A stretch of DNA of 64,000 bases from Tupaia tana (GCA_026018925.1 JAKSZU010000026.1:15057127-15121126); one strand, 5' to 3'. Shown: positions 1 to 11,960, numbered from the stretch's first letter. Numbers and translations are program-made. The notes: generated by a model not told the origin, from the sequence alone.

Positions 1-54
1 CAAATAAGTGGAAAATAATCAAAAGGGGAGTAGTATCTAATGACATGTGAACAT

Positions 55-262
55 TATATAAAATTACATTTTAGTGTCCATAAATACAATTTTACTGGAA
101 AGCAGCCATACCCATTCATTCACACATCGCCTATGGCTGCTTTCATGTGACAACGGCAGAGCTAAATAGCTAGGACAGAGTCTGAATGGTTGGCAAAGTC
201 TAAAATATTTACTATACAGCAGCATTTAGCTAAAAAGTTTGCAGACTCCTGCTCTAGATCCT
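55..262. mobile_element. hAT-Charlie-type non-autonomous element (family H1)
   Basis: The text matches the widespread mammalian element with ends of the type CAGGGGTCGGCAAACT. Diagnostic pieces are TATGGCTGCTTTC, CTAAAATATTTACTAT and AAAAAGTTTGCAGACTCCTG near the right end. I do not assign a precise subfamily name. Confidence 0.75.
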
Positions 263-374
263 TTCTAGCCAGATGACAGAAGTCAGGTGGGAAATTCTGG
301 AGAGACTGGAATGGTTAGAGGGCTCCTGTCTGGAGGCAGAGGGGTGGACACACAGGCTGTCCTTGATAGCAGGT

Positions 375-1146
375 GCCTTAGCCTCCTAGGGCTGCTGGAA
401 CAGGGTGGCACAAACTGGGTAGCTTAGAGCAGAGGTCCCCACCCTTTTTGGCATTAGGGACTGGTTTCATGGAAGACAGTTTTTCCATGGACGGGGGGCA
501 GAGGGTAGGTGGTTTGGTTTATGAGCACGCATAACCTAGGTCCCTCGGAAGCACAGTTCACAATAGAGTTCACATTCCTATGAGAATCTAATGCCACTGC
601 AATCTGATCTGACTCAGGGGATAATGCAAGCAATGGGAAGTGGTTGTAAATACAGATGAAGCTTCGCTCGCTTGCCCACTGCTCACTTCCTGTTGTGTGT
701 TCCTGTTCTGGTAGTGGTCCATGACCTGGGCATTGGAGACCCCTGACTTAGAGCAACAGACATTTACTCTTTCAATGTTCTAAAGGTTAGAAATCTAAAA
801 TCAAGGTGTGAGCAGAGCCGTACTCTAAAGGCACTGGGGAAGATCCTGCTTTCCTCTTCCCAGCTCCTGGTGGTGGCCAGCCATCCTTGGCATCCTTAGC
901 TTGCAGCTGTATCAGTCCAGTCTCTGCCTCCATCATCACATGCACCCTCTCTGTGTCTTCATGTCCCCTTCTACTGTGGGTGTGTCTGTGTCCTTTTAGA
1001 AATCATTGGATTAGTGCTCCCCTCATCCTGGTGACCTCATCTTAACTTGATTACATCTGCAGAGACTCTATTTCCAAATAAGGGCAGATTCAGAGGTGCT
1101 AAGTGAACATGTATTTTGGGGGGACACGATCCAACCCAGTACACTG
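375..1146 (-). mobile_element. MaLR (ERVL-type) LTR, antisense, interrupted
   Basis: Antisense landmarks of MST/MLT1-type LTRs are visible: GGCACAAACTGGGTAGCTTA, AAAATCAAGGTGT, the CTTGATTACATCTGCAGAGA block, CCAAATAAGG, TTTTGGGGGGACAC and CCAACCCAGTACAC. It is a decayed solitary LTR with no retroviral coding sequence seen nearby. A hAT element at 430-745 splits it. Confidence 0.75.
430..745. mobile_element. hAT DNA transposon nested in MaLR LTR
   Basis: The element begins CAGAGGTCCCCACC and ends GGAGACCCCTG, imperfect terminal inverted repeats of a non-autonomous hAT family. It is flanked by 8-bp duplications GCTTAGAG (422-429) and ACTTAGAG (746-753), 7 of 8 matching. The 8-bp duplication is the hAT signature and confirms both element ends. 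Confidence 0.85.
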
Positions 1147-2712
1147 AGCATCCCCCCCCATATCTTTGATTTTAAGTCAGTGAGCATATACTATCCATGC
1201 CTTAACTGATGCACTCTGAAGCTGAGCAGAAAGAAACAGAGAAGGACAAATATTAATTAAGCACCTACTAAGAGCCTGGCTAGATACTGTTCTAACACTC
1301 CATTGATCCGACGACAAACCAGTGAGAAAAATGAAGTACGGGAAAGTTAAGCAAGAACTTGCCCCAAGTTTTGTAGCTGACAAGTAGGGGAGCCAGGTCG
1401 CCAACCCAGGCACTCTGCTTCAGAGCCGTATTTAATCTGACAGCCACTTTGCATGGTTGCTGTTTAAGTTCTCATATTGCAGGTAAGTCAATAGTCTCAG
1501 AGAGGGTGAAAGATTTGGCCAGGGACAAGGGTGAAAGGTGAGCCCAGGACAGTAACCTTGCTCTTTCAAGAACACAGGCATACCTACCCTCCCCATACTT
1601 GTAACATTTCTTCTTTATAAGTATGGAGGACATCTTTGTTTGCCCTCATCCTGGGATGATATCTAGGGATGAAAGAAACTAGCGGATGTAAAAAGAGTCA
1701 TCTGGAGGCTTCAAGTGGGGTTTGGCAAACCCTCAGCTGGCTCTAAGCATTCACCCATGAAAACCTCTTTCAGCCTTTAAAGAATCAAGGTCTTATTGAC
1801 AAAGTACAAAGATGTTGACATGCGCTCAGAGGCTGTGCTGCCCGCTCCAAGGCAAAAGACATAGATCAGGCCGTGAATGTGCTTCCTCGGAGTTCATCAA
1901 TCCTGCCTTTGTTTTGTACATAAGTGAGAATGATCACACTGAGCAAATCCATCATTAGCTTGTGTTCCTTTCCACAAGAATAGGAACACCAGGTAACAGA
2001 GATGGAGGGCGTGGTCCAGGGGCCCATTCAGAGCCAAACTCCCTAGAGAATGGGGGCAGGTGTCAGAGTGAAGAGGCTCTGAAAACATGTCTGATTGCAT
2101 CTGTGCCCCTCCATCAGGCCCACGTTTGACGCCTCTTCCTTTCCCCACCGCTTATCAACAACGTGGCTTTTGAGAAACCTGGGAAGATTGTACCTTAGAC
2201 TTCGGTGTGCTGAGTCTGAGAATTGGAAACCTGCGGCTGCTTTGTCAACACGTGCTTTCTTCTTTGAGAGTTGCAATCAGACTGTCTTTGAGTTCCTTCA
2301 GGGACTCAGACCCATTTATCTATGATTTGATCAAGGTTGGTCGTGTTCATCCTTAGTTACTGGGCTGAGTCACTACCTGGGAGTAGTGGCTTCTCTGAGA
2401 ACTCGGGGGTCACTTTAAGAAGATCGTGGGTCATATGGCTGTAGAACCTGGGGCTGCTTGACCAAGCTTAGAAGGTCTATAGGTGTGATAGTCTTGGGCA
2501 ATGTGTCAGGACACTCCAGGCATGAAACAGAAGAGGGGCCCCTTGTGGTATTTTCTTGCTCCTCATCCATTTCAGCTGTCTCTCACTCCCATGGCCACCA
2601 TCCAATCCACACCCTTGACAAATACCTGGCACTGTAGTCAAGAGCTCCAAGATGCTGGGGATCTTGTTCATCTTTTCCTCCTCCTTATGAATTATTGGTA
2701 TCTTTGTTCTAG

Positions 2713-2940
2713 AACAATGGTTCTCAGTTGGGAAAAATGTTGCCCCTACCACCCACCGCCAGGGACATTTGACAGTGTTTGGAGACATTTTTGGTTGTCA
2801 CAGCTAAGGAAGTGGGGTGCTATGGGCATTTAGTGGAGAAAGGCCAGTGGTGCTGCTCAGGGTTCTACAATATGCAAGATAGCTCTCACCACAAAGGATG
2901 TGGTGAGGTGTCAGTAATACTGAGTTGAAAAATTATGATC
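2713..2940 (+). mobile_element. MER20 (hAT-Charlie)
   Basis: Near-full-length copy recognised from ATGGTTCTCAGTTGGG, GTTTGGAGACATTTTTGG, GGTGCTATGGGCATTTAGTG and AGTTGAAAAATTATG at its end. Confidence 0.9.
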
Positions 2941-2944
2941 CAGA

Positions 2945-3381
2945 GCATTGATTCTCAAAGGCAGTTTCTGAAACAGCACTCGTGTCTTCTATAACCAGAA
3001 ATGCAAATTCTTAGTCTCCACCACTGCCCAAATCAGTGACCGTGGGAAAGGAGTCTAGCAGTCAGTGTTGTTTTTTATTTTTGTTGTTGAAGTTTATTCA
3101 TTTCTTCTATGAGGAAGAAAGACAGAGAGAAAGAAATACAGGTACCCCCAACAGAGTCTTGATGCCACAACCCACCCTCACCTCAGCCAGCCGCCGATTG
3201 GGGGGCATGTGCATACCTGATGTATTCAGGGAGGTCCCCAGATACAAATTCAGAATCTTCCCCTGTGGGTCAGCTTTGCAGAGGGTCATGTTTAACTGCA
3301 CACCCCTGTCTAACCCCTAGTAGTCAGTAGTTTAATAAGTCATCTAGGAGACTTTGATGTATGATGTTTGAGAACCATTTA
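2945..3381 (+). mobile_element. MER5-type hAT element split by a SINE-B
   Basis: The left part (2945-3079) starts CATTGATTCTCAAAGG and includes AGAAATGCAAATTCTTAG. The right part (3316-3381) includes ATCTAGGAGACTTTGATG and TTTGAGAACCATTT. A reverse SINE-B lies between, with related flanks CAGTCAGTGTTG and TAGTCAGTAG. Confidence 0.65.
3083..3315 (-). mobile_element. SINE-B copy
   Basis: Reverse orientation. Family marks are the A/T-rich tail side TTATTCATTTCTTCTATGAGG, the CAGAGTCTTGATGCCACAA block and GAATCTTCCCCTGTGGGTCA near the tRNA-like head. It is inserted in a MER5 element. Confidence 0.75.
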
Positions 3382-3521
3382 CCTAGAACCTTCAGTGCTA
3401 GAAGAAGCCAAGAGAAGCAGTTACATGCGTGGGTCTTGATAAATGTGTTGCAGAGCCCCCCTCCTCAGTCACTATGGCCTCTCTGTCCCATTTGAAGTTG
3501 CGTCAAATTAAAATGACTAAC

Positions 3522-3757
3522 TCTTGGGTCCCATGGTGCATGATGGGTAAGGCAGCTGGATTCCACATGGCTGACTGCACAGTTCAAGTCCCAGAACTTG
3601 AAAAACATGCTGGATACATGTGCATGCATGTTCAAAATCCCAAGGGGAGAGAGAAGTGGAGGAGAAGAGATTGTGGTGTGGCCATCCCCCATGGGTGGGG
3701 TGTTGTCTCTCTTCCCTTTCTCTCTCTTGCTAGGGCACGTCCCTCTAGCAAATATAA
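3522..3757 (+). mobile_element. SINE-A copy, old
   Basis: Diverged full-length copy: head ATGGGTAAGGCAGCTGGATT, GTTCAAGTCCCAGA (box-B-like), GGAGGAGAAGAGATTGTGG, CT-rich tract and GGGCACGTCCCTCTAGCAAA at the end. Confidence 0.8.
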
Positions 3758-4384
3758 ATAGCTAGATTGTTAGCTAGCTAGCTAGATAGGCAGGCTAACA
3801 CTCAACCTCAGCACATGGTGTCAGTCTGAGAGGCCAAATAATTTTCTAGATAAATTAAAACACTGCTAAATGCCTACCAGAGGTGAGAACGCACCTTCAG
3901 TCTTTTAGGATGATGCCTTCCCTTGTTGACTTGTAGATTAAATTGCTTATTTCCAGGAAGGGTGATGCTGATGGTGGTGGTGGTGGTTGGTGCGGGGAGA
4001 GAGATTCTCCAATTTGATACTGAAGGAATGTTGAGGCTTACTCACAGATATTACCATGCCAGCCCCACTATTTCAGGCTGCTCAGTCACAAACAAGATAA
4101 AGAGCCCCCCTCCCCCCAGGCAATTCCTGATTAAAGCAGTAATTTTAAGAAATTCTTTAGCGCACCACTTTTTTAGCTGTGTGTCGCAAGTTATTGAACT
4201 TCTCTGATTTGTAGTTTTTTTTCTTCTGTGAGATGCGATATAGTCTTGATCACTTGGGCTGCTGGCCCCTGTACATAAAATGCCAGCTTCCATGAAGAAG
4301 CTCAGCAAATGTCCCTTCATGCCTCTTCCTTGAAATAATTGGAGTTAGATCCCATATGATCTACTGTTATTTGAATCTTGGTCC

Positions 4385-4560
4385 CAGTGGTTTGCAAAGC
4401 ATACCAGGCGCATGCGTATGTGTGCCCCAAATGCTAATAGGATGTAGATATGGAGAATGGATTGTGGCATGACCACACCCCATTAGCAGGGGCTTTCTCT
4501 CTCCCTCTTTCTCTGTCTCTCTCTGGTGAGTGCACATACTCTCTAGCCATTATTAAAAGG
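4385..4560 (+). mobile_element. SINE-A copy, 5'-truncated
   Basis: It lacks the tRNA-like head. Recognised from CAGGCGCATGCGTATGTG, GAGAATGGATTGTGGCATGA, a CT-rich tract and GGTGAGTGCACATACTCTCT. A run of 12 G follows at 4563-4574. Confidence 0.75.
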
Positions 4561-5250
4561 TGGGGGGGGGGGGAAAGGACACATTGCCAAATGTCTCCTG
4601 GGAGTAAGGGGGGATGCGAAGGGGTATCACAGCCTGCAGTGAGAACCACTGTTCTTGGTTCACTTCTTTTCTCTGTCCTTGATCCTGTTACAGGTTGGGC
4701 TAGTTTAACTCTTAGAGGGCCAACTTCATTTTTTATCTCCGTTCTTGAAGGTGAGGACTCCCTGTACCCTCCCTTTCATGACAAGGGTGAACATGGTCCT
4801 GTTTGCAGCAAAGGTCTCCTGCCTCTGTGGTCCAACTTTTGGGGCTGGCTTAATTCTGTCATCCCAGCAAGCTTCCTGGCCCATTTTGGGATATTCAGAT
4901 AAGACACACTTTGGAATATGGACAGCCTGTCTTGACCTTGGAATGTGATCCATCAGAAGGCTGTCCCTACCACGTCTGCAAAGTGCAGACAGCATGACCC
5001 CTCTTTGGATGGCACTTTGAGAGAGGGAGGCGAGCTATTACCTCAAGTGCAGACCCCGCAATGCCTGGGCGCATGGGTTTCTTAAAGTCTGGTCAGAGTG
5101 TCTTACAGCAAGCTCATCTGGTCTATCCCTGCAGAGTCCACTCATGTAGTAAAATCATGGAATAACTGTGCGGGGAACTTCTCAGCACCCTTTGTTGTAT
5201 GGACAATTAACTTTCACCAAACATTAACTACAGAGAGGCTGCAGAATTTA

Positions 5251-5280
5251 AACACACACACACACACACATACACGCACA
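5251..5280. repeat. (CA)n microsatellite
   Basis: About ten uninterrupted CA units followed by imperfect CA/CG units. Confidence 0.9.
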
Positions 5281-6783
5281 TTTCCACTGGGGGAGAATTT
5301 CAGCTCAGATGACTTTGCATGGCTCTGATTTAAGATCCATAAACTCAGTTCAAGGCAATAAATACGTAAGTAATTGATGATGTAGTGTGTGAGGAACCTG
5401 AGACCCATCCATCACATCTAGGCAGGCAAGCGCTACGGACATGCTCTGAGAACAGGATGATAGGAGGGAATAAATGGCCAGAGAGACCTAGACAGTGCTG
5501 CCCTCGCCGTAACTCACCGCTGCTTCCCCGGACGCTTATGGCCTTTTCCCCAAAGGACCCTGTTTGCTGTTTTGTCTTCTCCAGCCAGGAAGAGAGGCAG
5601 CTAAGGAAAGCTGAAAACAAGACTTGGGTTGCTCTGAGGTAGCTGCTTCTTATTTTGCACACCTACTACGTGCCAGGGACCCACTTCATATTCCAGTGCC
5701 TGAGCCTTAGGGAAATGGCAAGATGGGTTTCATTGACTCTGTTTTGCAGACAAGGAGGTCTAAAGTGGGAAAGAGACAAGATGATCGGGCAGAAAGGGCA
5801 GAGGCAGAATTCTGACGCAGGTCTGCACCAGCACGTGAACCCCATTTCGCCCGTCTGCCTATTAGGAAAAGAGGTTTGCAGTCCTTGATTGCCTAGATCA
5901 GAGAATATGCAATCCACAGACGAACACTTTTGTCCATTTCTGGGTCCAAATGTCAAGCCCAACTCACAGATCCCAGCCTGTGGTCCACCTGCCTCCTCCC
6001 TCCTCCTTCCCCCTACCTGTCAATGCCACTGCTGTTTCTGTTGGTTTATTTCAACGTGAAACCATTTACAATTAAAATGGATGGAGCACAGGGTTGGCTG
6101 TTTTTTTTTTTTTTTTTTTTTTCCCTTCACGGGGGACATTTGTGGTGATGGCAGAGTGGAGCTGTCAACTCCTGTTTTGTCCTCATTTAAGCCTGAGCCA
6201 GGCAAGGTAAGTCAGCTTCTCCCAATTAGCATTTTCCTTCGGGTCAAAGAGACAGGTCCTGAATCTGTGTGGTCTGAGATGGTTCTACACTAGAAGCCAC
6301 CCCTTGCTTCTCTGGATCGCAAGGTTGCATCTCCTAGTGCTTTCTCAGGAATGTGCACAAGACCTCCATCCAGAGTTACCGGTGTCTCTCCAACTTTCTA
6401 AATGTCTAAAGAGAAAACCCAGTGCTTAGAAATAGGGTTTTGCCCTCAGGGGGCATCTAGATTCAAAACCCAGGACTTGTTCATTAGCCTCCGAGCCTCA
6501 CTTTCTCCATTTGTGAAATGGCATCATTAATATCTACCTCACGGATTGGGCTGTTCGCTTATTCATTTATTCGTGCACACAATACGTTTATGTGGAGATG
6601 CCACTGTGTGCCCATCATCGCGCTAGTCCTGAGAATACGGGAGGGAACGAAACAGACGTGGTTGTTAGATCAGTGGACTAATGAACATAACATACTCAGG
6701 CCAAATTTGACTACACCTTAAATTTACCTGGAGACCTTTGTAATTTGCAAAGAAAGGCCGTATCCCAGCACAACTAAATCAAG

Positions 6784-6950
6784 GGTCAGCAAACTTTTTA
6801 TTAAAGAGCCAGATGGTCTCTGTCATGACTACTGGGCTCTGCTCTTGTGCAAAAGTAACAGATGGGCATGGCCATGTTACAGTAAAACTTTATGAAAACA
6901 GGCTGTGGGCCAGATTTGGCCTATGGACTGTAGTTTTCTGACCTCTGAAT

Positions 6951-6952
<2 letters not shown>
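6784..6952. mobile_element. hAT family H1 element
   Basis: Recognised by AGGGTCAGCAAACTTTTTAT at the left, AAAACTTTATGAAAACAGGC, and TATGGACTGTAGTTTTCTGA at the right. Internally shortened. An (AG)n run starts directly after it. Confidence 0.85.

Positions 6953-6955
<3 letters not shown>

Positions 6956-6994
<39 letters not shown>
6956..6994. repeat. (AG)n microsatellite
   Basis: About 19 uninterrupted AG units. Confidence 0.95.
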
Positions 6995-6997
<3 letters not shown>

Positions 6998-7159
6998 CAC
7001 TGTCACAGGGTCTAGTCACTCTGAGATCCCCTTCATCCAGTCCTTTAGCCTATAGGATCTTGGGTGCTTATGTATGTGCCCGAAGTGTTCCAGGCTAACC
7101 AGGCCAGGAATCTGAACCATGATCACCATGTGAGAGTGAGTTTTGTTTTGTTGTGTTTT

Positions 7160-7406
7160 GTTTTGAGAGAGATTTTTTGCTGTAGGGTGCATGTGCTAGA
7201 CAGAGAGACAGAAAGCAAGAAATCACTCCCCAGGGGCAAGGGGTGGGGGGGGGATGGCCATGCTGCAAACCCTTCTCTTCCATTCTTGTCTCGGGATTTT
7301 GAGCATGCCCACACACTCTCCTGGTGTGAGATTCAAGCCACCAGGTCCGGGATTCTACTACGTGAGAATCCAGTGATGTAACCGTCACGCCATCTGCTGG
7401 TCCCAT
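7160..7406 (-). mobile_element. SINE-A copy
   Basis: Reverse, full-length but diverged, ending in CCATCTGCTGGTCCC, the complement of the family head. It is followed within 40 bp by a younger copy in the same orientation. Confidence 0.9.
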
Positions 7407-7439
7407 GAGAGCCGGTTCCATGAGAGCCAGCTTTTCTTG

Positions 7440-7716
7440 GAGAGGTTTTTTTTGTTTTGTTTTGTTTTTTTTTTTGCTATAGGGCGCGTGCGCTCGCCAG
7501 ACAGACAGAGAGAGACATAGAGACAGAAAGCGAGAAATCACCCCCCGGGGGGGATGGTCACGTGGCAATCCCTTCTCCTTCATTCTCCTCTCGGGATCTT
7601 GGGCACGCACGCACACGCGCCCGGCGTGAGTTGTAAGCCACCGGGTCCGAGACGCGAACCGCGGTTGACTACGTGGGAGTCCAGAGACATAGCCATTACG
7701 CTAACTGCTGGTTCCC
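7440..7716 (-). mobile_element. SINE-A copy, young subfamily, 18-bp TSD
   Basis: Reverse, little decayed, CpG-rich. It is flanked by perfect 18-bp duplications GAGAGCCAGCTTTTCTTG at 7422-7439 and 7717-7734. It carries the young-subfamily head (complement of AGCGACATAGCCATTACGCT, here with AGAGACATAG). Confidence 0.95.
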
Positions 7717-8795
7717 GAGAGCCAGCTTTTCTTGAGCAGAGCATTACTGCGCTGTGGAGCCAGCCTTGATATTTCAAGTTCAGAGCAGTCCTCTGGAACA
7801 GAGAGACCCCTACCGTAATGTCATTGACCACTTGTGAAAAGTGTCAGGCCTGCCCTCAGGGTTGTGTATAAGTTACGTCCCCCCATTCCATGCTCTGCGT
7901 GTCATTTCCTTATTGACAGTTTTTTCATAAGTGCTTCCCGAACAAACTCAGGTAGATCAATCATCTTAACAATTATTTCTAGATATCTAAATGTTAATGT
8001 TTTATTTCCTTTTTTGTACTTTATTATCTTATTTAATAGAAGGATTTTTGACATTTCAAGATGTTCCCATCCTCTTTCTAGACCATAGCGATATAATTAT
8101 TAAAGGGAAATTCTTGGGGGAAGGTTTGGGACAGAGATTTAAGGAGAGGAAAAAAAGGTAGGTTTCCCAATACATCTCATCTTTAGATTCAAGGGAGGAT
8201 TGGTAATTAGTGCACTCCCTTCTGCAGTCCTTGGGGTGACATCTCATAGAATGAATGGCCCATTGCCTCACTTTCCTTGCCATGCCCCCCTGTCAGCCAC
8301 CAAACCCCCATACTCCCTACACACATACCCCTCTACCATTAACATGTTGGATTCTCCATCTGTCATCCCCACAAGGAAGATAATTACTCTAGTGACACCC
8401 GGGTCTCCCATTGTTTGGTTATGAGGTTAAAAATCCCTGATACACTTTAATAAATTCAGCAGTGAGCATATTATAAAATGTAATTAAATGCCTCAGCCAT
8501 CCTCCTTTTCTTTACTAGCAGTGAAATTTAATTGAGGCCATCTGAAGGAGCTGAAATAAATCACAGGTGATGACTTCAGGATTTGCATTTCTCATTGGGA
8601 GAGGGAGTGATGTGATCCTTGTCCTCATGCCTGATTTATGGTGAAATAAGGAGATCCCTGCTCGGCAGTTACCTGCCAAGTCTCAGACATGAGGTGGTGT
8701 TGGTCTTCTAGAAAGGGGAGAGTGATTCTGAAGGTGGAGATTAGAATAAATACATTCAAGTTTTCCCACTGGATTCTGATTTCATTTTACAGTTT

Positions 8796-8949
8796 TTTAT
8801 TTTTATTTTTAACATAATTTTATTTGATAGAGAACATGTGCAAGAAGAGAGAGGCAGTGGGGGGGGGGGCGCAAGTGGTGTGGTGGTTAAGGACGCTGGA
8901 CTCCCTCACGGCTGACCGCAGTTTGAGTCCCAGACCTGGTGGCTGGTGG

Positions 8950-8980
<31 letters not shown>

Positions 8981-8991
8981 TCTGGTCAAAT

Positions 8992-9035
<44 letters not shown>

Positions 9036-9215
9036 AGTTAAAAATAAAAAGAGAGCAAGAAAGAGAGAAAAGCACTCTTGACAGGATCTTGTGATACAGT
9101 GATTCCTCAGCTCTTCAGGACTCTGGATGCCGGCACACATGCTCAGTATGTTTTTAGGCAAACCAGGGATCTGAACGTGTAGTTGGATATATGGCTTCAA
9201 GCCTTGTGCAGAACT
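8796..9215 (-). mobile_element. Old SINE-A-like copy split by SINE-C
   Basis: Outer parts 8796-8860 and 9045-9215 are reverse-strand SINE sequence (GATAGAGAACATGTGCAAGA; GCACACATGCTCAGTATG; ACCAGGGATCTGAACG). The SINE-C copy separates them. Confidence 0.6.
8865..9037 (+). mobile_element. SINE-C copy with (CT)n and (AAAT)n
   Basis: A short SINE: head GTGGTGTGGTGGTTAAGGAC, box-B-like AGTTTGAGTCCCAGAC, then directly a (CT)n run, TCTCTGGTCAAATTTAAAT, and an (AAAT)n tail. It lacks the long middle part of SINE-A. A second copy is at 34865-35013 in reverse. Confidence 0.75.
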
Positions 9216-9926
9216 GTGATTGTAACTTCTCTGTGATGTCTTCCCCTCACATCCTCTGCATTTCCTGCCTCTTACTCTACATGTTGGCCCTCCACCTGTT
9301 CTGTTCAGTGTCCTCACTGCTCACCTATCTTACCAAAACAGGCTTCTACCTGGAGACACTCTCCATAGTGCATTTTCTCCATTCCTCTCACCCCTCACTA
9401 CCACCACCACTACTCCCTCCAGTTGTAACTTACATGTCCTTAAGGTCATTTCTCTGCTTTCATAATTAGATGTGATGACTAGAAAATAACATTAATTAGC
9501 CCAGACAGAAGCAGTGAGAGGAGAGTTAATTTTCTTCTTCTTCTGGCCTCATGAGTTGACATGGATTTCAGCAGATGCATGTAATCAGAGACAATGCTTC
9601 CTCATGGATTATTCTACCAGGAGACAATGAGAGGTAAGAAGAACACAGGCTTGGGTTAGCACCTTGGCTGGGCTTCTTATGAGTCTTCTTGTGCCTTGTT
9701 CCTCTCTTCTGTAAAATGGGGATTGAAATAAGACACCCCACAGGATTAAGTGAGCAGAAGGGTGACACCAAGTGGAGACTGCTGGCTTCCTTGTCTAAGG
9801 ATTCCTACCGTGTAAGTGTCAAGAAGTGAGACTTATAGCCAGGCCTTCTGGCTTCAGGGGAAAAATTTTGCTAATCAGGCAAGGAAATGAGTTTCACAGT
9901 TTTAAATAAGGGTTATCCAGGTATTG

Positions 9927-10185
9927 GGGCCAGCAGGTGGCATAGTGGTTACAGTGCTGATCTCCCACATGGTGAACCATGCTTTGAGTCCTGAACCCAA
10001 AGGCTTGAAACTCACACTGCATGTGGTTGTGGGTGTGCCCAAAATCCCAGAAGGAGAATGGAGGAGAAAGGATTGTGGCATTGCCTTTCCCCCAGGGGAG
10101 TAATTTCTTTCTCTCTCTGTCTCTCTGGTGAGCACACATATCCTATAGCAAAAAATAAAAATAAAAAAAAAATAAATAAAATAAA
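9927..10185 (+). mobile_element. SINE-A copy, full length
   Basis: Head GGGGCCAGCAGGTGGCATAG, box-B-like CTTTGAGTCC, GGAGAATGGAGGAGAAAGGA, tail CCTATAGCAAAAAATAAA. Confidence 0.9.
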
Positions 10186-10557
10186 TCAAGATATTAATTA
10201 ATTTTGACTCTGCCATAACTTGTAAGGTCTGCTGTTGTAGCACAAAAGCAGTTATAGGCAGCTATAAGGATCTCTAATCACTGTCAGTCCCCACTGCCTT
10301 ATTTTCTTTCCCTGTGACATGACACCGTAGCCCACTCACAAACATGTGCTTGCCAGTATCAAGTGGTTTCCTAGATGCCTCCATAGCTATTAAAGGCCCC
10401 AAATGATGTCATTTGGACTTTGGGAAATGGGTTGTAGTTTTCTTAGGGAAAAAAATATGTTAGTGAGTACATCTGGCTCTGTGTCCGTTAGGCCTTATTT
10501 ACAAAACTAGATGATGGGCTAGTTTTGGTCTATGGGTCAAGTTTGCCAATCCTACTT
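10186..10557. mobile_element. hAT family H1 element split by a local duplicate
   Basis: The left part reads TGTAGCACAAAAGCAGTTAT. The right part reads GGTCTATGGGTCAAGTTTGC and ends near CCAATCCTAC. Segment 10270-10455 lies between and is homologous to 11190-11374. Confidence 0.65.
10270..10455 (+). repeat. Diverged direct repeat D, copy 1
   Basis: Aligns with 11190-11374 over its whole length, at roughly 85-90 percent identity by eye. Shared blocks include CTAGATGCCTCCATAGCTAT and GGGAAATGGGTTGTAGTT. This copy interrupts a hAT element. Confidence 0.85.
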
Positions 10558-10659
10558 TAAATCATAGTTCATGGAGAGCTTTGTCATGGTCAAACTGGTG
10601 TGTTAATTCTATACACAGAATGATGATGACAATGACAAAAGCAATAATAGCAATACATC

Positions 10660-10850
10660 AGGCACTTGGCTGAATGCTGTCCTAATTATATTATCTGACT
10701 TTATCTTCGTAATAATATTGTAAGGGAGATATTGTGACCTTTTTACAAGAGCTAAAACTGAGACTCAGAGAAGTAAAAGTGGCCCAGGTCCCATTGCTAC
10801 TAAGTGGCAGAGCTGGTGTCTGTCACATGTCTGTTCACTTCAGAGTTCTA
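10660..10850 (-). mobile_element. MIR
   Basis: Antisense MIR text: CAGGCACTTGGCTGAATG, AAACTGAGACTCAGAGAAGT, ACTAAGTGGCAGAGCTGGTG. Confidence 0.85.
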
Positions 10851-11189
10851 TTTTTTCTCTCTCTCACACTTCATTGGACAAATTGAAGTCCTGGAGGCTT
10901 TACCCATTCATAAATAAAATATACTTCGCTGTCTCCAAAAGAGATCCATACTCAAGGTCTTGTCTGTAGCTTAACTTACCTGCTCTCTGACTCCCAACAC
11001 ACACATACACAGATTGATTTGACCCTGATACTTCCATTCCTGCAATGCTGCCATTTCTAGATAGGTAGCCTTGCCACTGCCTTTTGTTTTGCCTCAATAC
11101 CACAGGCAACCCCAAGAGTCTCCTCTGAAATCCCTGAATATGGTCTTTTCCATTGAGAGTGAGCAGAAGTATCCTTGTCCACCCTAAGC

Positions 11190-11374
11190 ATCTCTAAGCA
11201 CTGTCAGTCCCTGATGCCTTATTTCTTTCCCTATGACATGATGCCCTAGCCCATCCACAAACATGTACTTTCCAGTACTAAGTGGTTCCCTAGATGCCTC
11301 CATAGCTATTAAAGGCCCCAGATGGTGTCATTTGGGCCTTGGGAAATGGGTTGTAGTTGTCTTAGGGAAAAAAT
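11190..11374 (+). repeat. Diverged direct repeat D, copy 2
   Basis: Partner of 10270-10455, offset about 920 bp. It is not embedded in a recognisable transposon and may be the source. Confidence 0.85.
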
Positions 11375-11819
11375 TACATCCAAGTTCACAAGAAACTTGG
11401 TTTGGCCCTGAAATATCATGGAGCTGTAACCTTTAGAAACAGCACATAATTAAAATACTTTTTTATATCTGATCTATTTGAATTGGATATTAAAGCAAAT
11501 AGAGTTTTTCTATGCAATGTGAGTAATACCATGAGCAGCTTTATTCAAGGACTGGTTGGCACTTGGATAAATCAATGGGATTTTAACTGGTGACTGACCT
11601 ATGGCCCCCAAAGAAAAGCTTAATGGTCTAAGTTTTAATAGTTTCAGGAATCCTTGGACCCAAAGAACTTGCTAGTTGATTTGAATGCAGTACCACTTCT
11701 GTGTGCTCATTTAGTTTCTCATGTCCCTGGGCTGAAAACTTAAGAGCAGTTTGGAACTTCCATTTTATTTGTGATATTTCTGAAGGTTAGCTCTTGGGTT
11801 TGACTACTCTAGCTCAAAC

Positions 11820-11960
11820 CCCAGCTTTTCTTCCTAAAATAGAGTTATGGAGATTAAATTAAATAATACATTTAAATCACATAAACCAGGTCCTGCCCTG
11901 CATTAGATACTCAATAAATTTTAGCTGTTATTATTAATAATATTATACGCTTAGCAGTCT
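11820..11960 (+). mobile_element. MIR 3' part
   Basis: AAATAGAGTTATGGAGATT and TACTCAATAAATTTTAGCTG are MIR 3' landmarks. Confidence 0.6.

Noticed and set aside
375..1146. Endogenous retrovirus with coding potential
   Set aside because: Only a decayed LTR is present; no gag, pol or env reading frame lies beside it.
4450..4902. Open frame of 150 codons on the + strand
   Set aside because: It begins inside a truncated SINE-A and continues through unique intron DNA, with no splice or protein similarity.
7095..7616. Open frame of 173 codons on the - strand
   Set aside because: It is read through two SINE-A copies; the same peptide pieces recur at other SINE copies.
9927..10000. tRNA gene
   Set aside because: The box A/B-like motifs belong to SINE heads; no intact cloverleaf was seen here or at the other copies.
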